The notes under the pieces: model-generated
Databases searched by the model: none
What the model was told of the DNA's origin: nothing
The model's input: the letters and a program-made list of their open reading frames with translations, nothing else
Part shown: positions 7,959 to 16,911 of the stretch, piece by piece
How positions within the stretch are numbered: position 1 is the first letter of the stretch
Layout of the letters: each line of letters starts with the position of its first letter
Translations under genes and position numbers: made by a program
Source: [Clostridium] clostridioforme AGR2157
GTDB lineage: Bacteria; Bacillota; Clostridia; Lachnospirales; Lachnospiraceae
DNA length: 64,000 bases
NCBI RefSeq assembly: GCF_000424325.1
Contig: NZ_AUJR01000007.1
Coordinates: forward strand, 62,001 to 126,000
Reading direction: 5' to 3'

Positions 7959-9638
7959 ATGTTTAAAGACTTAAAAGTTGGAAGAAAGCTGCAGGTTGGG
8001 TTTGGAATTGTTATAGGGTTTAATATAATAGCTGCTTTAGTTACAATCATGGGATTTAACCGCATGTTTAATAAGCTGGATCAATTTTACCGGGTGCCCT
8101 ATCCATCGGTAAAGGCGGCTGTGGAAGCCCAGGCGCTTACAAGGAAGATCCAGCTGGACGTGTACCGGTCTTATGAACTTGATGATGACGCTCAGACTCA
8201 GTCAATCCTGCGTGAGATTGAAGGGGAGGCGTCTGCGCTTTCCGCCACGCTGGAAGATCTTAAGGGCGCATGGAATGGCAGCCCGGCTTTATGGCAGGCG
8301 GTTGAGGACGCGTCTGCAAATGTAAGTTCCCTCCGCGGCAAAGCGATGGAGTATATCAGCGCGCGGGATGACAGAAATGCCCTTCTTGTGCTCGAGGGAG
8401 AATACAGGCAGGCCTGCGGGAATTTTGATACGGCGCTTCAGAACGTGATAGATGAGTCTCAGAAAAGCGCGCAGTCTTATTATGATTCCGGAGTGGCTAC
8501 AGTCCGCATGGGCTATGTTTTTTTGTCTGTGTTTGCCCTGATGCTTTTGTTTATCACAGTTTCTATGACCCAATGCCTGACCAGGGGATTGGTTCTTCCT
8601 ATAACGGAGATAGAAAACGCTGTCAGAGAAATGGCCAATGGGAATATGGGTTCTAAGGTCACTTATACTTCAAAGGATGAGCTTGGCGGACTTGCGGAGA
8701 ATCTGCGCTTTGTTTTATCCACATTGTCTGCATATATCCGCCATATATGCAGCCGTCTGGACTCAATGGCTTCCGGAGATTTTACTATAGAGATGGATAT
8801 GGACTATCTTGGTGAATTTGCATCCATCAAGGCTTCCGGGAACAAGATAATCGGCACCTTGAATGACGCCCTGAGTCAGATCCACCGGGCTTCCAACCAG
8901 GTGGCCAGCGGCTCAGAGCAGGTATCCAGCGGCGCTCAGTCCCTTAGTCAGGGAGCAACCGAGCAGGCAAGTTCCATTGAGGAGCTGGCAGCTACAATTA
9001 ATGAATTGTCTGAACAGGTTAAACAGACAGCTCAAAATTCCAGCGACATCAATGTGCTGATAGAGGCTGCGGGCAATGGGGTAGAAGGCAGCAATCAGCA
9101 AATGAAAGAAATGATGTCCGCAATGACAAGGATTAACGAAAGTTCCAGTGAAATTGAAAAAATAATCAAAACCATTGAGGATATTGCGTTCCAGACCAAT
9201 ATCCTTGCCCTGAACGCAGCTGTTGAAGCAGCGCGGGCAGGTACTGCGGGAAAAGGCTTTGCAGTGGTTGCCGATGAGGTTCGGAGCCTGGCATCCAAGA
9301 GCGCGGAAGCTGCAAAAGATACAACGGTATTGATTAACCACTCGTTAGAAGCAGTGGCAGAGGGAAACCGGATTGCCAGGGAGACACAAATTTCCCTGCT
9401 TAATGTTGTTGAAAAAGCCCAGAAGATCACAGTGGGTATGGCAAAGATTACAGAAGCGGCCAGTATGCAGGCTGAAGGAATTGCCCAGGTAACTACAGGA
9501 GTTGATCAGATATCATCTGTTGTACAGACTAATGCAGCTACAGCCGAGGAGAGCGCGGCAACAAGCCAGGAATTGTCAAGCCAGTCAAGCCTGCTTAAGG
9601 ATCTTGTAGGACGTTTTAGACTTAAGGATATGCACTGA
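7959..9638 (+). CDS. Methyl-accepting chemotaxis protein
   Basis: 559 residues. A first membrane segment at ~12-32 is followed by an extracellular four-helix-bundle sensor, a second membrane segment at ~185-207, a HAMP linker ([20 protein letters not shown]), and a cytoplasmic signalling helix hairpin. The hairpin tip carries the family signature [20 protein letters not shown] and [13 protein letters not shown], the CheA/CheW contact region. It relays ligand binding to the chemotaxis kinase. It lies 33 bases after flagellin with a good GAGGAG site, so it may be co-transcribed; a strong hairpin terminator follows. The ligand cannot be read from the sequence. Confidence 0.93.
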   Translation: MFKDLKVGRKLQVGFGIVIGFNIIAALVTIMGFNRMFNKLDQFYRVPYPSVKAAVEAQALTRKIQLDVYRSYELDDDAQTQSILREIEGEASALSATLEDLKGAWNGSPALWQAVEDASANVSSLRGKAMEYISARDDRNALLVLEGEYRQACGNFDTALQNVIDESQKSAQSYYDSGVATVRMGYVFLSVFALMLLFITVSMTQCLTRGLVLPITEIENAVREMANGNMGSKVTYTSKDELGGLAENLRFVLSTLSAYIRHICSRLDSMASGDFTIEMDMDYLGEFASIKASGNKIIGTLNDALSQIHRASNQVASGSEQVSSGAQSLSQGATEQASSIEELAATINELSEQVKQTAQNSSDINVLIEAAGNGVEGSNQQMKEMMSAMTRINESSSEIEKIIKTIEDIAFQTNILALNAAVEAARAGTAGKGFAVVADEVRSLASKSAEAAKDTTVLINHSLEAVAEGNRIARETQISLLNVVEKAQKITVGMAKITEAASMQAEGIAQVTTGVDQISSVVQTNAATAEESAATSQELSSQSSLLKDLVGRFRLKDMH

Positions 9639-9694
9639 CTCTTCAGATGATAAAAAATATGATATGAAGGGAGTTTTACGGAAGAACTGTATCC

Positions 9695-9737
9695 AGGCCG
9701 GCCGGAGAGGTATTTATGCTGCTTTGGCCGGCCTTTC
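9695..9737 (+). terminator. Rho-independent terminator after the chemoreceptor
   Basis: A perfect 9-bp stem, AGGCCGGCC (9695-9703) pairing with GGCCGGCCT (9726-9734), followed by TT. It separates the flagellin-chemoreceptor unit from fliD. Confidence 0.75.
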
Positions 9738-9756
9738 AACTTTATTGTTTATCTTC

Positions 9757-9785
9757 CTTATTGTTTTCTAAAAAATGCCGATAAA
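9757..9785 (+). promoter_or_regulatory. Probable sigma-28 promoter of the fliD operon
   Basis: CTTAT (9757-9761), a 16-base spacer, then GCCGATAA (9778-9785), the best match to the sigma-28 -10 consensus among the three copies. It lies 47 bases before fliD. Confidence 0.75.
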
Positions 9786-9832
9786 ATAAAGAGAAAAGTA
9801 AAATCAGCATGAGATGAAAGGAGAAAGGAAAA

Positions 9833-12358
9833 ATGGCAAGTGTATCTGGCGCAACAAGCAGTTTAGGGAATACGAGTTTAAGAGGATATGGCGGTCTGGC
9901 CTCCGGTATAGACCGCGATACAATAATTGAGCAGATGACAGCAGGGACTCAGGCAAAGATAACCAGCCAGAATAAGAAGATGACAAGCCTTAGCTGGAAG
10001 CAGGAGGCGTATCAGTCTGTCAGCGCAAAAATTCTGGATTTGCAGGATAATTATTTTTCATACAGCAGCGGCTTTAATCTTAAGGATGCTTCTGTATTTG
10101 CAAAAAACAGGGTGACGGCATTGGGAAAGACAGATGCGACTAAGTTTGTATCAGCCAGCGGAAGTTCCAGCATGACGGATTACATGTCTATATTAGGCGT
10201 AAAGCAGATGGCGTCTTCCACCACGTTGCTGTCAGCCGGCAAGCAGGCCCAAAGTATTAAGACCGGGATTACAGAGGACAGCCTTACAAATGAGGTTTAC
10301 AGAACATCAAATTTAAAAGGAACCAAGCTGGAATTCGGTATCTACAGCGTAACGGATCACAGATTTAAATCAGCCGGCACCTTTACTTTCCCGGCTTCCT
10401 ATACGGATAAAGATGAGAATGGAAAAGAAATTACAGTCACGCTTGACTATACCTCTGATATGGACGCTGTAAACGACAAGACAGGCAGGCTGTTCGGGGA
10501 AGAACTGGCAGAGGGATTAAATAAGGCCCTGGCTCAGTCCAGCATTAAGTCGGGGAATGACAAACTTGCGGATGTGGCAGAGTTTAAATATGAAAATGGC
10601 GTTATGAGATTACAGGAGAAGAACGGCAAGACAACGGATCTTGTCATCCGGTCATCCTCCAGTGCATTGAAGGCACTGGGCTATGATTCGGAGGGAAAGG
10701 ACGAATCCAACGGAATCAGCTTGGAGAAGCTGGGAGAAAATCAGAAGCTCTTTAAAGATACATATGCATCCAGTGAGAATATGGTTGATTTTCTGAAGGG
10801 AAAGAAGCTGTCATTCAGTTTTGGCGGACAGACAAAGGAGATAGAGCTGGTAAAATCAGGCGAAAGCTTTGCCAGCTTGGACGAACTTCAGCAGACCATG
10901 CAGAAACGTCTGAATCAGGCATTTGGAGCAGATAACATTAAGGTGGAGAATAAAAACGGCAGCCTGGAATTCGACCTGGGACCAGCGGCTTCCTCAAACC
11001 AAACGCTTACCATTACCTCCAGGGATGCGGATGTAAGAAAAACACTGGGGATTCAGAAAGGGGCCAGTAATAAACTGAGCGCGGAGAGCAGTATCCGTGA
11101 TAATATTGATAAATTACTGCCGGATGCCACAGATGATGAAAAGGAGGCTTTTCTTGCGGATTTGAATCAAAACGGCCTGATCATTAACGGCGTCAGGATA
11201 AAGGGAGTTACAGCCGACACGTCCATTAACGGAATGATAGAAAAAATTAATTCAAATGAAGATGCCGGTGTAAAAGCTTCCTACCTTTCAAGTTCCAACC
11301 AGTTTGTTCTGGTAACATCAGAGACAGGCAAGGGAAGGGAGATTACCCTGGACGGCGCTTCAAAAGCGATTTTTGGAGCCAGGACTGACAGCGGAGAATT
11401 TGTGGACAGCAGCTTCAAACCAACAGATACCAACAAGGTAACCGAAGGCAGCCTGGAAGCGGGAAGGAACGCTGAGGTGCTTGTAAGCTATGGGAATGGG
11501 ATAAAAACCCTTGTTGAAAGTTCCTCAAATACCTTTGACTTAGACGGTATGAAAGTCACTGTTTCCGGCGTTTTCGGAGATGTGAGGCAGGAGGACGGTT
11601 CATGGACTTCTGACACATCCATGGCAGTTACCTTCAGCGCATCAGCGGATGTGGACGGCGTGACCGAAGCAGTAAAGAAATTTTTTGAAGAATATAATGC
11701 AATGGTTACAGAAGTCAATAAGCAGATTACTACCAGACCGGATTCATCATATGGTCCTCTGACAGATGCCCAAAAGGCTGAGATGACTGAAACCTCCATT
11801 GAAAACTGGGAGAAAAAGGCAAAGGAAGGGCTGCTGTTTAACGATGCCACTATGCGTTCGCTGAGCATGGACCTGCAGTCCGTAATGACACAGATGTTAA
11901 ACAGTGGAATCAGTTACCAGGACTTGGAGGAGATGGGGATTACCGTGTCGGATGATTACTTGGACGGCGGTACCATAACGTTTAATGAAGCGAAATTCAG
12001 GGCGGCTATGACCAGTGATCCGGATAAAGTGTCAAATGTATTTACAGGCGGCGGCAGTGTGACAAAAGGTTTTACAAATATTGTAGAGGATACGCTGACC
12101 ACATATGCAACCAGATACAGAAGTCAAAATGGAGATTCATACGGACGGCTTATTGAGGAGGCCGGTTCAGAGAAGGTTCCTCTTTCGGTCATGAATAATC
12201 AGATTTACAGGCAGTTAAAGGATATGGAAGAGGTTCTGAACAAATATAAATCCCAGCTTTTGACAGAGCAGGACCGTTACATAAAGCAGTTTACTTCCAT
12301 GGAAACATTAATTAATCGGATGAACAGCCAGTCCAGCTACCTGAGCCAGCTTAAGTAA
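9833..12358 (+). CDS. fliD: Flagellar filament cap protein FliD (hook-associated protein 2)
   Basis: 841 residues, longer than the usual 450-700. The N-terminal FliD motif GLASGIDRDTIIEQMTAGTQ and the helix NKKMTSLSWKQEAYQSV are clear. The C-terminal domain has KKFFEEYNAMVTEVNKQITT, LLFNDATMRSLSMDLQSVMT and MGITVSDDYLDGGTITFNEA, and it ends in the amphipathic helix typical of the D0 domain. FliD forms the pentameric or hexameric cap that folds flagellin subunits at the filament tip. The extra length is a central insert of ~300 residues, probably surface-exposed D2/D3-type domains. It heads an operon with fliS and a FliT-like gene. Confidence 0.93.
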   Translation: MASVSGATSSLGNTSLRGYGGLASGIDRDTIIEQMTAGTQAKITSQNKKMTSLSWKQEAYQSVSAKILDLQDNYFSYSSGFNLKDASVFAKNRVTALGKTDATKFVSASGSSSMTDYMSILGVKQMASSTTLLSAGKQAQSIKTGITEDSLTNEVYRTSNLKGTKLEFGIYSVTDHRFKSAGTFTFPASYTDKDENGKEITVTLDYTSDMDAVNDKTGRLFGEELAEGLNKALAQSSIKSGNDKLADVAEFKYENGVMRLQEKNGKTTDLVIRSSSSALKALGYDSEGKDESNGISLEKLGENQKLFKDTYASSENMVDFLKGKKLSFSFGGQTKEIELVKSGESFASLDELQQTMQKRLNQAFGADNIKVENKNGSLEFDLGPAASSNQTLTITSRDADVRKTLGIQKGASNKLSAESSIRDNIDKLLPDATDDEKEAFLADLNQNGLIINGVRIKGVTADTSINGMIEKINSNEDAGVKASYLSSSNQFVLVTSETGKGREITLDGASKAIFGARTDSGEFVDSSFKPTDTNKVTEGSLEAGRNAEVLVSYGNGIKTLVESSSNTFDLDGMKVTVSGVFGDVRQEDGSWTSDTSMAVTFSASADVDGVTEAVKKFFEEYNAMVTEVNKQITTRPDSSYGPLTDAQKAEMTETSIENWEKKAKEGLLFNDATMRSLSMDLQSVMTQMLNSGISYQDLEEMGITVSDDYLDGGTITFNEAKFRAAMTSDPDKVSNVFTGGGSVTKGFTNIVEDTLTTYATRYRSQNGDSYGRLIEEAGSEKVPLSVMNNQIYRQLKDMEEVLNKYKSQLLTEQDRYIKQFTSMETLINRMNSQSSYLSQLK

Positions 12359-12392
12359 TGACGAAGCGGTTTCATGTCAGAAAGGGAATGTA

Positions 12393-12797
12393 ATGAACAG
12401 TTATCAAAAGTATAAAGAAAACAGCGTCTATTCCATGAGCAGCTGGGAATTGCTTGATTTATTGTATGAAGAGGCGATTGGACGCCTGCGGAAGGCTGAA
12501 TTGGCTTTGACGGACAAGGAATATGCGCTGTTTGATGATTGCCTGAGACGGTCTTCCAACATTGTGCGGTATTTAATTGATATCCTGGATATGAAACAGC
12601 CGATCAGCTATGACCTCCGGAGAATTTACGACTATTTAATACTGGATATCAGTAAAGTAAAATCAGGCCGGGAACGGGAGCAAAAGGAAATTGGAAGGAT
12701 AAGCCATATACTCAGCGAACTGAAAGATGCATTTGAGCAGGCTGCCCGGGAGGTAAGTGATGTGCATATGACAGATAGGAGAGGAGTGTTGGGATAG
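12393..12797 (+). CDS. fliS: Flagellin export chaperone FliS
   Basis: 134 residues, all helical, with the family pattern Y-x-x-x-S-V-x-S-M-S-x-x-E-L-L-D-L-L-Y-E at the N-terminus and NIVRYLIDILDMKQPISYDL in the middle. FliS binds the C-terminal helix of flagellin in the cytoplasm, prevents premature polymerisation and hands it to the export gate. It starts 34 bases after fliD with AAAGGGA upstream, the standard fliD-fliS order. Confidence 0.92.
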   Translation: MNSYQKYKENSVYSMSSWELLDLLYEEAIGRLRKAELALTDKEYALFDDCLRRSSNIVRYLIDILDMKQPISYDLRRIYDYLILDISKVKSGREREQKEIGRISHILSELKDAFEQAAREVSDVHMTDRRGVLG

Positions 12798-12803
12798 ACG
12801 GAC

Positions 12804-13199
12804 ATGGGGCTGGATTTGGAACAGGTGATGGTCTTGCTGCAGAGACGGTATAACTTCCTGAGAGAAATTAAACGTCTTACAGCTGATTTGCAGGACGCTG
12901 TCTCGCGGGAAGATTCCGTGTCAGCCGGTTTGATTCTCCAAATGCGTGCGGACGAAATGGAAAATATTGAAAACTGCCAGGAGATGATCTGGAGGATGGC
13001 CGAAGGGGGACAAAAAGAGAACGAGGATATCCACAGGCTTATGTCCGGGGAATTCCTGTCAATGGCAGAAGGCATAAGCTATGAGGAAGATAAAATCCTG
13101 AAGCTTAGGAAAAAGACGGCGGCCCTCATTAAAGAGATACAGGATGCGGACAAAATATTAAATAAGAGAGCAGCTGGTACAAAGTCATTTTACAAATAA
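12804..13199 (+). CDS. Small helical flagellar protein, FliT/FlgN-like chaperone (probable)
   Basis: 131 residues, predicted almost entirely helical, with heptad-like Leu/Met/Ile spacing and no signal peptide or membrane segment. Position immediately after fliS, size and composition fit the FliT/FlgN class of export chaperones that hold FliD or hook-associated proteins. The sequence itself is too divergent for a firm assignment. It starts 6 bases after the fliS stop, with only a weak ribosome site (GACGGAC), consistent with coupling to fliS. An internal ATG at 12828 is an alternative start. Confidence 0.55.
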   Translation: MGLDLEQVMVLLQRRYNFLREIKRLTADLQDAVSREDSVSAGLILQMRADEMENIENCQEMIWRMAEGGQKENEDIHRLMSGEFLSMAEGISYEEDKILKLRKKTAALIKEIQDADKILNKRAAGTKSFYK

Positions 13200-13253
13200 A
13201 TGATAAAGCGCCACTTGAGGGCTTTATAAAAAATCAGAAAAGGAGGAATGAAT

Positions 13254-14570
13254 ATGGCGGTTAATGGATTATCCGGCAGCTATTACCAGTATCAAAACAC
13301 TCTGAATATGCTCCAGTTGTCCAATGCAAGGCAGACGTCGCGCTATCAGGCAGTAGAACCTGTGAACAGGGTCTCTTCCGCAGCCTACAGCAGCGGCTGC
13401 CAGGATTTTCTAAGGAGTTATCAGAAAGAGCTTACATCTTTGGAAAGCGCGGCTTTTAAGCTGAAGGAGAGCAGCAGTAAGAATGTGTTTAATGATTACC
13501 GGGCAGCATCCACTAACAGCAAGGTGGCGGAGGTTTCCGGAACCTACAGCCTTAAGGGAGATACGGATATTAGCTTGAATGTCCAATCCCTGGCTCAGGC
13601 ACAGCAGAATACCAGCGCAGCCCATGTGGGAGCGGAGGAAGTATCATCAGGAGACGATATGAACTTCGAGATAATAGCATCTGATGGAAAGCGTGTATCT
13701 GTATCCATTGGAAGTACTAATGAGAATGGCACGGCTAAAACATATCATCAGATGTATCAGGAGGCTGCGCAATCTATCAATGCCCAGGCTGGTTCCAGTG
13801 TAAAAGCTTCTGTAGCAAATGTGGAGGGAAAGGTCTCTTTGGTCCTTACTTCGGGAAAAGAAGGAGAGGCAGGAGGGTTTTCTGTCAGCGGAGAAACCGG
13901 AGCTGCAACAGGTGTTGAAAGGGCATCTGTTCTTGCGCAGGATGCGGTATACAGTGTAACTGAGAATGGGATTACCACTGCGTTCCAATCCGCAACCAAC
14001 AGAATCAGTTTAGATTACGGCAGAATAGAGGCACAGCTGAAAGGAACCGGTGAAAGCAGGATTTATACAGGAATAGACGAGGATGAGGTGGTATCCGCTG
14101 TAAAAGATTTAGTAAACGGATATAATTCCGTACAGACCCTGCTTCAGGGAAATTCAGACCGGGGAACCGGCGCAGCTGCCCACGCACAGTCCTTTGGCAG
14201 AGGCATGGCTGATGAGAAAACATTGGCGGCTATTGGAATTTCTTATAATAAGGATGGAAAACTGCAGCTGGATGAAGAAAAACTGAGAGAGGCCCTGGAA
14301 ACTGATTTTGATGGGACAAAATCGATTATAGGAGGCCAATTCGGCATTGCTGAAAAAGTTGCGGCCCGCGCTGACGCGGCTCTTTCAGATTCCGTACAGC
14401 GGATTGTGAGCAATGATTTGAAGGGGTCAACTGAGAAGGGGACCACCGTAAGTCAGAAGCAAGATTACGATCGTTCCGTGTATCAGTATTTTTACAATTT
14501 TGTCAAGAGCAGTCCCTATAATTTGGGGAATTATTATGCTGTGGGCTTGTTGATGAATACATTGGCATAG
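13254..14570 (+). CDS. Second FliD-like protein lacking the canonical FliD N-terminus
   Basis: 438 residues from ATG 13254; AGGAGG at 13241-13246 is 7 bases away, whereas ATG 13248 would be too close. Residues ~60-125 match the FliD N-domain pattern (ELTSLESAAFKLKESSSKNV then ISLNVQSLAQAQQ). Residues ~285-390 match the FliD C-domain (VVSAVKDLVNGYNSVQTLL, LAAIGISYNKDGKLQLDEEK, and a GIAEKVAARADAAL helix). The usual first ~25 residues (GLASGID... helix) are replaced by LSGSYYQYQNTLNMLQLSNA, and the terminal coiled helix is replaced by YFYNFVKSSPYNLGNYYAVG. It may be an alternative cap subunit, a cap accessory or a secreted FliD relative. It is the last gene of the fliD operon. Confidence 0.6.
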   Translation: MAVNGLSGSYYQYQNTLNMLQLSNARQTSRYQAVEPVNRVSSAAYSSGCQDFLRSYQKELTSLESAAFKLKESSSKNVFNDYRAASTNSKVAEVSGTYSLKGDTDISLNVQSLAQAQQNTSAAHVGAEEVSSGDDMNFEIIASDGKRVSVSIGSTNENGTAKTYHQMYQEAAQSINAQAGSSVKASVANVEGKVSLVLTSGKEGEAGGFSVSGETGAATGVERASVLAQDAVYSVTENGITTAFQSATNRISLDYGRIEAQLKGTGESRIYTGIDEDEVVSAVKDLVNGYNSVQTLLQGNSDRGTGAAAHAQSFGRGMADEKTLAAIGISYNKDGKLQLDEEKLREALETDFDGTKSIIGGQFGIAEKVAARADAALSDSVQRIVSNDLKGSTEKGTTVSQKQDYDRSVYQYFYNFVKSSPYNLGNYYAVGLLMNTLA

Positions 14571-14620
14571 TTGGAATCCTTTCATGCATATGAATCTGTA
14601 AATGCGAGATTATATATGAA

Positions 14621-14660
14621 AATCCTGTAAAATGTTGTAGGACAGTTTACAGGATTTTTT
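14621..14660 (+). terminator. Rho-independent terminator closing the flagellar cluster
   Basis: A perfect 11-bp stem, AATCCTGTAAA (14621-14631) pairing with TTTACAGGATT (14646-14656), followed by TTTT. It lies between two converging genes and ends the flagellar block. Confidence 0.85.
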
Positions 14661-14676
14661 AATAAAGTCCCCCACT

Positions 14677-15549
14677 TTACCCAATCATCCCCTCATGAAT
14701 CCTCCTAAACGCCGTCGGCGACACCTCATACTCCTTCTTAAATGCCCTGAAAAAGCTGGAATAGTCATTAAATCCGCAGGCAAAACACGCCTTATTGGCA
14801 GGCACACCCTCCAGTATCAGATTCTTGCCAGTCAAAAGCCGCTGCTGAAGCACATACTGATAGTAAGAGATTCCCATTTTATCCTTAAACATATGGGCCA
14901 GGTTGTATTTATCCATGATGAAGGCATCTGAAATGGTGTCCATGGACAAATCCTCCGTGAGATGGTTCTGTATATAGTGCAGGATATCTGTCAGCGGGTT
15001 ATCTCTTACCCCGCTTTGGGCCGTGCCGGAATCTTCCATGAGGGCCAGGTTATATTCTACCAGCAGGTGCAGGATGAATGCCTTGACCTGTGCATGTCTC
15101 AGAGGCTTCTGTTCTCCAAGGGCCTCTTCTAATGAGGTGAAGATGGTGCGGAAGTTGCCCCAGGCAGTGGTGTGGTGCCTGAGAAGATAGTTTTTCATCC
15201 CCTTTGCGGTTAGAAAGTAGTTCAGGTCCTCATCGATGGAAGCCAGCTGCTGCAGGGCCGGCAGCGATATCCACAGGACGTACCGCTCGTATGGTACGCG
15301 GAAATCTGCAAATATGGGATTATGCATGACATTGGGCGGTATGATCAGCAGGTCATCGTTTTGCAGATGGTAAATCTCATCTCCGATGATATAATCCACG
15401 TGGCCGCTTATAAAGTACAACAGTTCATAAAATTCATGATAATGGGGTTCTACCGAGGGATAGGTGACGTCCCTGTGGTGGTCCAGCTCAAAATCACTGC
15501 TGCGCATATAATGCTTCAGCATTTTTTCGCGGTTGGATGATGTAACCAT
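14677..15549 (-). CDS. AraC-family transcriptional regulator
   Basis: 290 residues. The N-terminal cupin part (~1-150) has the HYHEFYELLYFISGHVDYII and LIIPPNVMH metal/sugar-pocket patterns. The C-terminal double helix-turn-helix (~190-288) has the second-HTH signature ACFACGFNDYSSFFRAFKKE followed by SPTAFR. Such proteins usually activate carbohydrate or stress genes after binding a small ligand. It is transcribed divergently from the YczE-type gene across a 355-base gap, so that gene or an unlinked operon could be its target. The start has AGGCAGGAGAC just upstream on the minus strand. Confidence 0.88.
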   Translation of the reverse strand: MVTSSNREKMLKHYMRSSDFELDHHRDVTYPSVEPHYHEFYELLYFISGHVDYIIGDEIYHLQNDDLLIIPPNVMHNPIFADFRVPYERYVLWISLPALQQLASIDEDLNYFLTAKGMKNYLLRHHTTAWGNFRTIFTSLEEALGEQKPLRHAQVKAFILHLLVEYNLALMEDSGTAQSGVRDNPLTDILHYIQNHLTEDLSMDTISDAFIMDKYNLAHMFKDKMGISYYQYVLQQRLLTGKNLILEGVPANKACFACGFNDYSSFFRAFKKEYEVSPTAFRRIHEGMIG

Positions 15550-15904
15550 AAGTCTCCTGCCTCTTAATTCAATATCTTATCTCAACTATTCTTCGGCGCA
15601 TTGCACAAAATGCATCTTGCTAATTTGGCATATCCGCACAAAGCCCTTCGATTTTCAATCTCAATCTTCCAAGATTTGCAATGTTTTTACCAAATAACTC
15701 AATTTTCTTTGAAAGAGTTTGCAATTATAATAGAACTATAACATGAGAAGTGAAAAATGTAAACACTTCATACGGTACCGTACCAGAGTGCGTTTTCAGC
15801 CATGCCTTGTATGCGGAAGAATGCCGGGATGTGACGCTTAAGAATTTCAGGGGACAGGCGGCCCGCAGCAGTCTGGAGAATGTTGTGATAAGGCAGGACG
15901 AATC
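15550..15904. other. 355-base divergent intergenic region
   Basis: AT-rich near the AraC gene, with a TATAAT at 15726-15731 on the plus strand and only a weak -35 (TTTTCT, 17 bases upstream), plus a short ACGGTACCGT palindrome near 15770. No ORF here has a convincing start and family match. I read it as a promoter region for both flanking genes. Confidence 0.4.
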
Positions 15905-16555
15905 ATGAATCTGAGAGAGTGGAAATCCATGACACCCGGAGAATGGGCCTGCAATCTGGCGCTTTATGCCATCGGCGTGGGAATCATGCCCATGGGCGTG
16001 GTGTTGACCATCAACGCCCACCTGGGCGCCGGTGGCTACGACGCCCTGAACTTTGCCCTGGCAGAACGGCTCCATATCAATACATCCCTTGCCATTTATG
16101 CTACCGCCTTTCTGGTGGTGATTCTGGCTGCTTTTATCAGAAAGGGATATCCGAGACTGGAGACATTTATTTCGTCCTTTTTTCTGGGAATATTTACGGA
16201 TATGTGGAAGACAATTCTGGCGCCTGTACAGGGTACAGGGCTGGCAGCTTCCCTGCTCATTATGGCGGCAGGCGCGGCGGCGGTGGCATTTGCAGTGGCC
16301 TGCTATATCATCAGCGTATTCCCCACCAATCCCACCGATGACCTGGTGGTGGCTCTCCATGAAAGGGGGATGAGGCTGGGAACCGCCAAGGTGTCCCTGG
16401 ATGCGGTGTGCGTGGTCCTGGCGTTTTTTTTAGGCGGGGAGATTGGCATTGGAACCATCGTGTGCACCTTTGGACTGGGTCCGGTAATCGACATGTTCCA
16501 CGAGAGAATCCGCGGGAAAGTATGCGGCTGGCTGGGAAATGGGAAAGTGGTTTGA
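15905..16555 (+). CDS. YczE/YyaS/YitT-family membrane protein
   Basis: 216 residues with five hydrophobic segments. It carries the family hallmarks: GVGIMPMGVVLTINAHLGAGGYDALN near the N-terminus, TFISSFFLGIFTDMW in the middle, and a PTNPTDDLVVAL / GTIVCTFGLGPVIDMF ending. This YczE-type family is widespread in Firmicutes. YczE in Bacillus subtilis influences surfactin production, but transport substrates are not established. It stands alone with no obvious operon partner and diverges from the AraC gene. The ATG at 15905 has AAGGCAGGACG before it. Confidence 0.8.
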   Translation: MNLREWKSMTPGEWACNLALYAIGVGIMPMGVVLTINAHLGAGGYDALNFALAERLHINTSLAIYATAFLVVILAAFIRKGYPRLETFISSFFLGIFTDMWKTILAPVQGTGLAASLLIMAAGAAAVAFAVACYIISVFPTNPTDDLVVALHERGMRLGTAKVSLDAVCVVLAFFLGGEIGIGTIVCTFGLGPVIDMFHERIRGKVCGWLGNGKVV

Positions 16556-16573
16556 AGATATCAGGGGTTCTGT

Positions 16574-16723
16574 TTACCTGTTTTTTGATTCCCTGTATTT
16601 GCGGAGAAATTCCAGCTGTGCTTCATCGTCGGCCTCCCTGTCATAGGGCGTTGAGCCTGCCACAAAACAGCAGACCAGGATGGATAGAACAGTCAGTATC
16701 AGGAATATAATGAGTATAATCAT
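16574..16723 (-). CDS. Small 49-residue membrane protein
   Basis: A short ORF with the ribosome site AAAGGACC spaced 4 bases before its ATG (16723 on the minus strand). The product has one strongly hydrophobic N-terminal segment (MIILIIFLILTVLSILVCCF) and a charged tail (DREADDEAQLEFLRKYRESK). The layout, a membrane anchor with an acidic-basic cytoplasmic helix, is common for regulatory membrane peptides. It converges on the end of the YczE-type gene. No function is known to me; the coding call rests on the ribosome site and the protein-like amino acid pattern. Confidence 0.55.
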   Translation of the reverse strand: MIILIIFLILTVLSILVCCFVAGSTPYDREADDEAQLEFLRKYRESKNR

Positions 16724-16840
16724 GTCCGGTCCTTTCTATAAATGTACATCTATAAATGTACTTTTTATCGTATCATCTCACTTATAGTTTATCCGTTTTT
16801 TCTGCCTCCTGTTCATGGAAAATAATGGAAGATAGAAGAA

Positions 16841-16905
16841 AAATACCTGAAATACCGGCAATGGCGCATACTGCATCTCATACCGGTATTCAGGGATTTT
16901 TATTC
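16841..16905. terminator. Hairpin with T tracts on both strands
   Basis: A long imperfect stem pairs AAATACCTGAAATACCGG (16841-16858) with TACCGGTATTCAGGGATT (16881-16898). TTTTT follows on the plus strand and TTTTCTTC on the minus strand. It terminates the methyltransferase gene transcribed leftward into it. Confidence 0.7.
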
Positions 16906-16911
16906 TTAAAT

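Noticed and set aside
8913-9430. Two minus-strand ORFs opposite the chemoreceptor signalling domain
   Set aside because: They mirror the highly conserved MCP signalling sequence and have no start context.
15769-15778. ACGGTACCGT palindrome upstream of the YczE-type gene
   Set aside because: Ten bases, single copy, no partner; expected by chance in 64 kb.
15725-16360. 211-residue minus-strand ORF opposite the YczE-type gene
   Set aside because: No ribosome site, His/Gln/Ser-rich shadow composition, and the plus-strand frame encodes a recognised membrane family.
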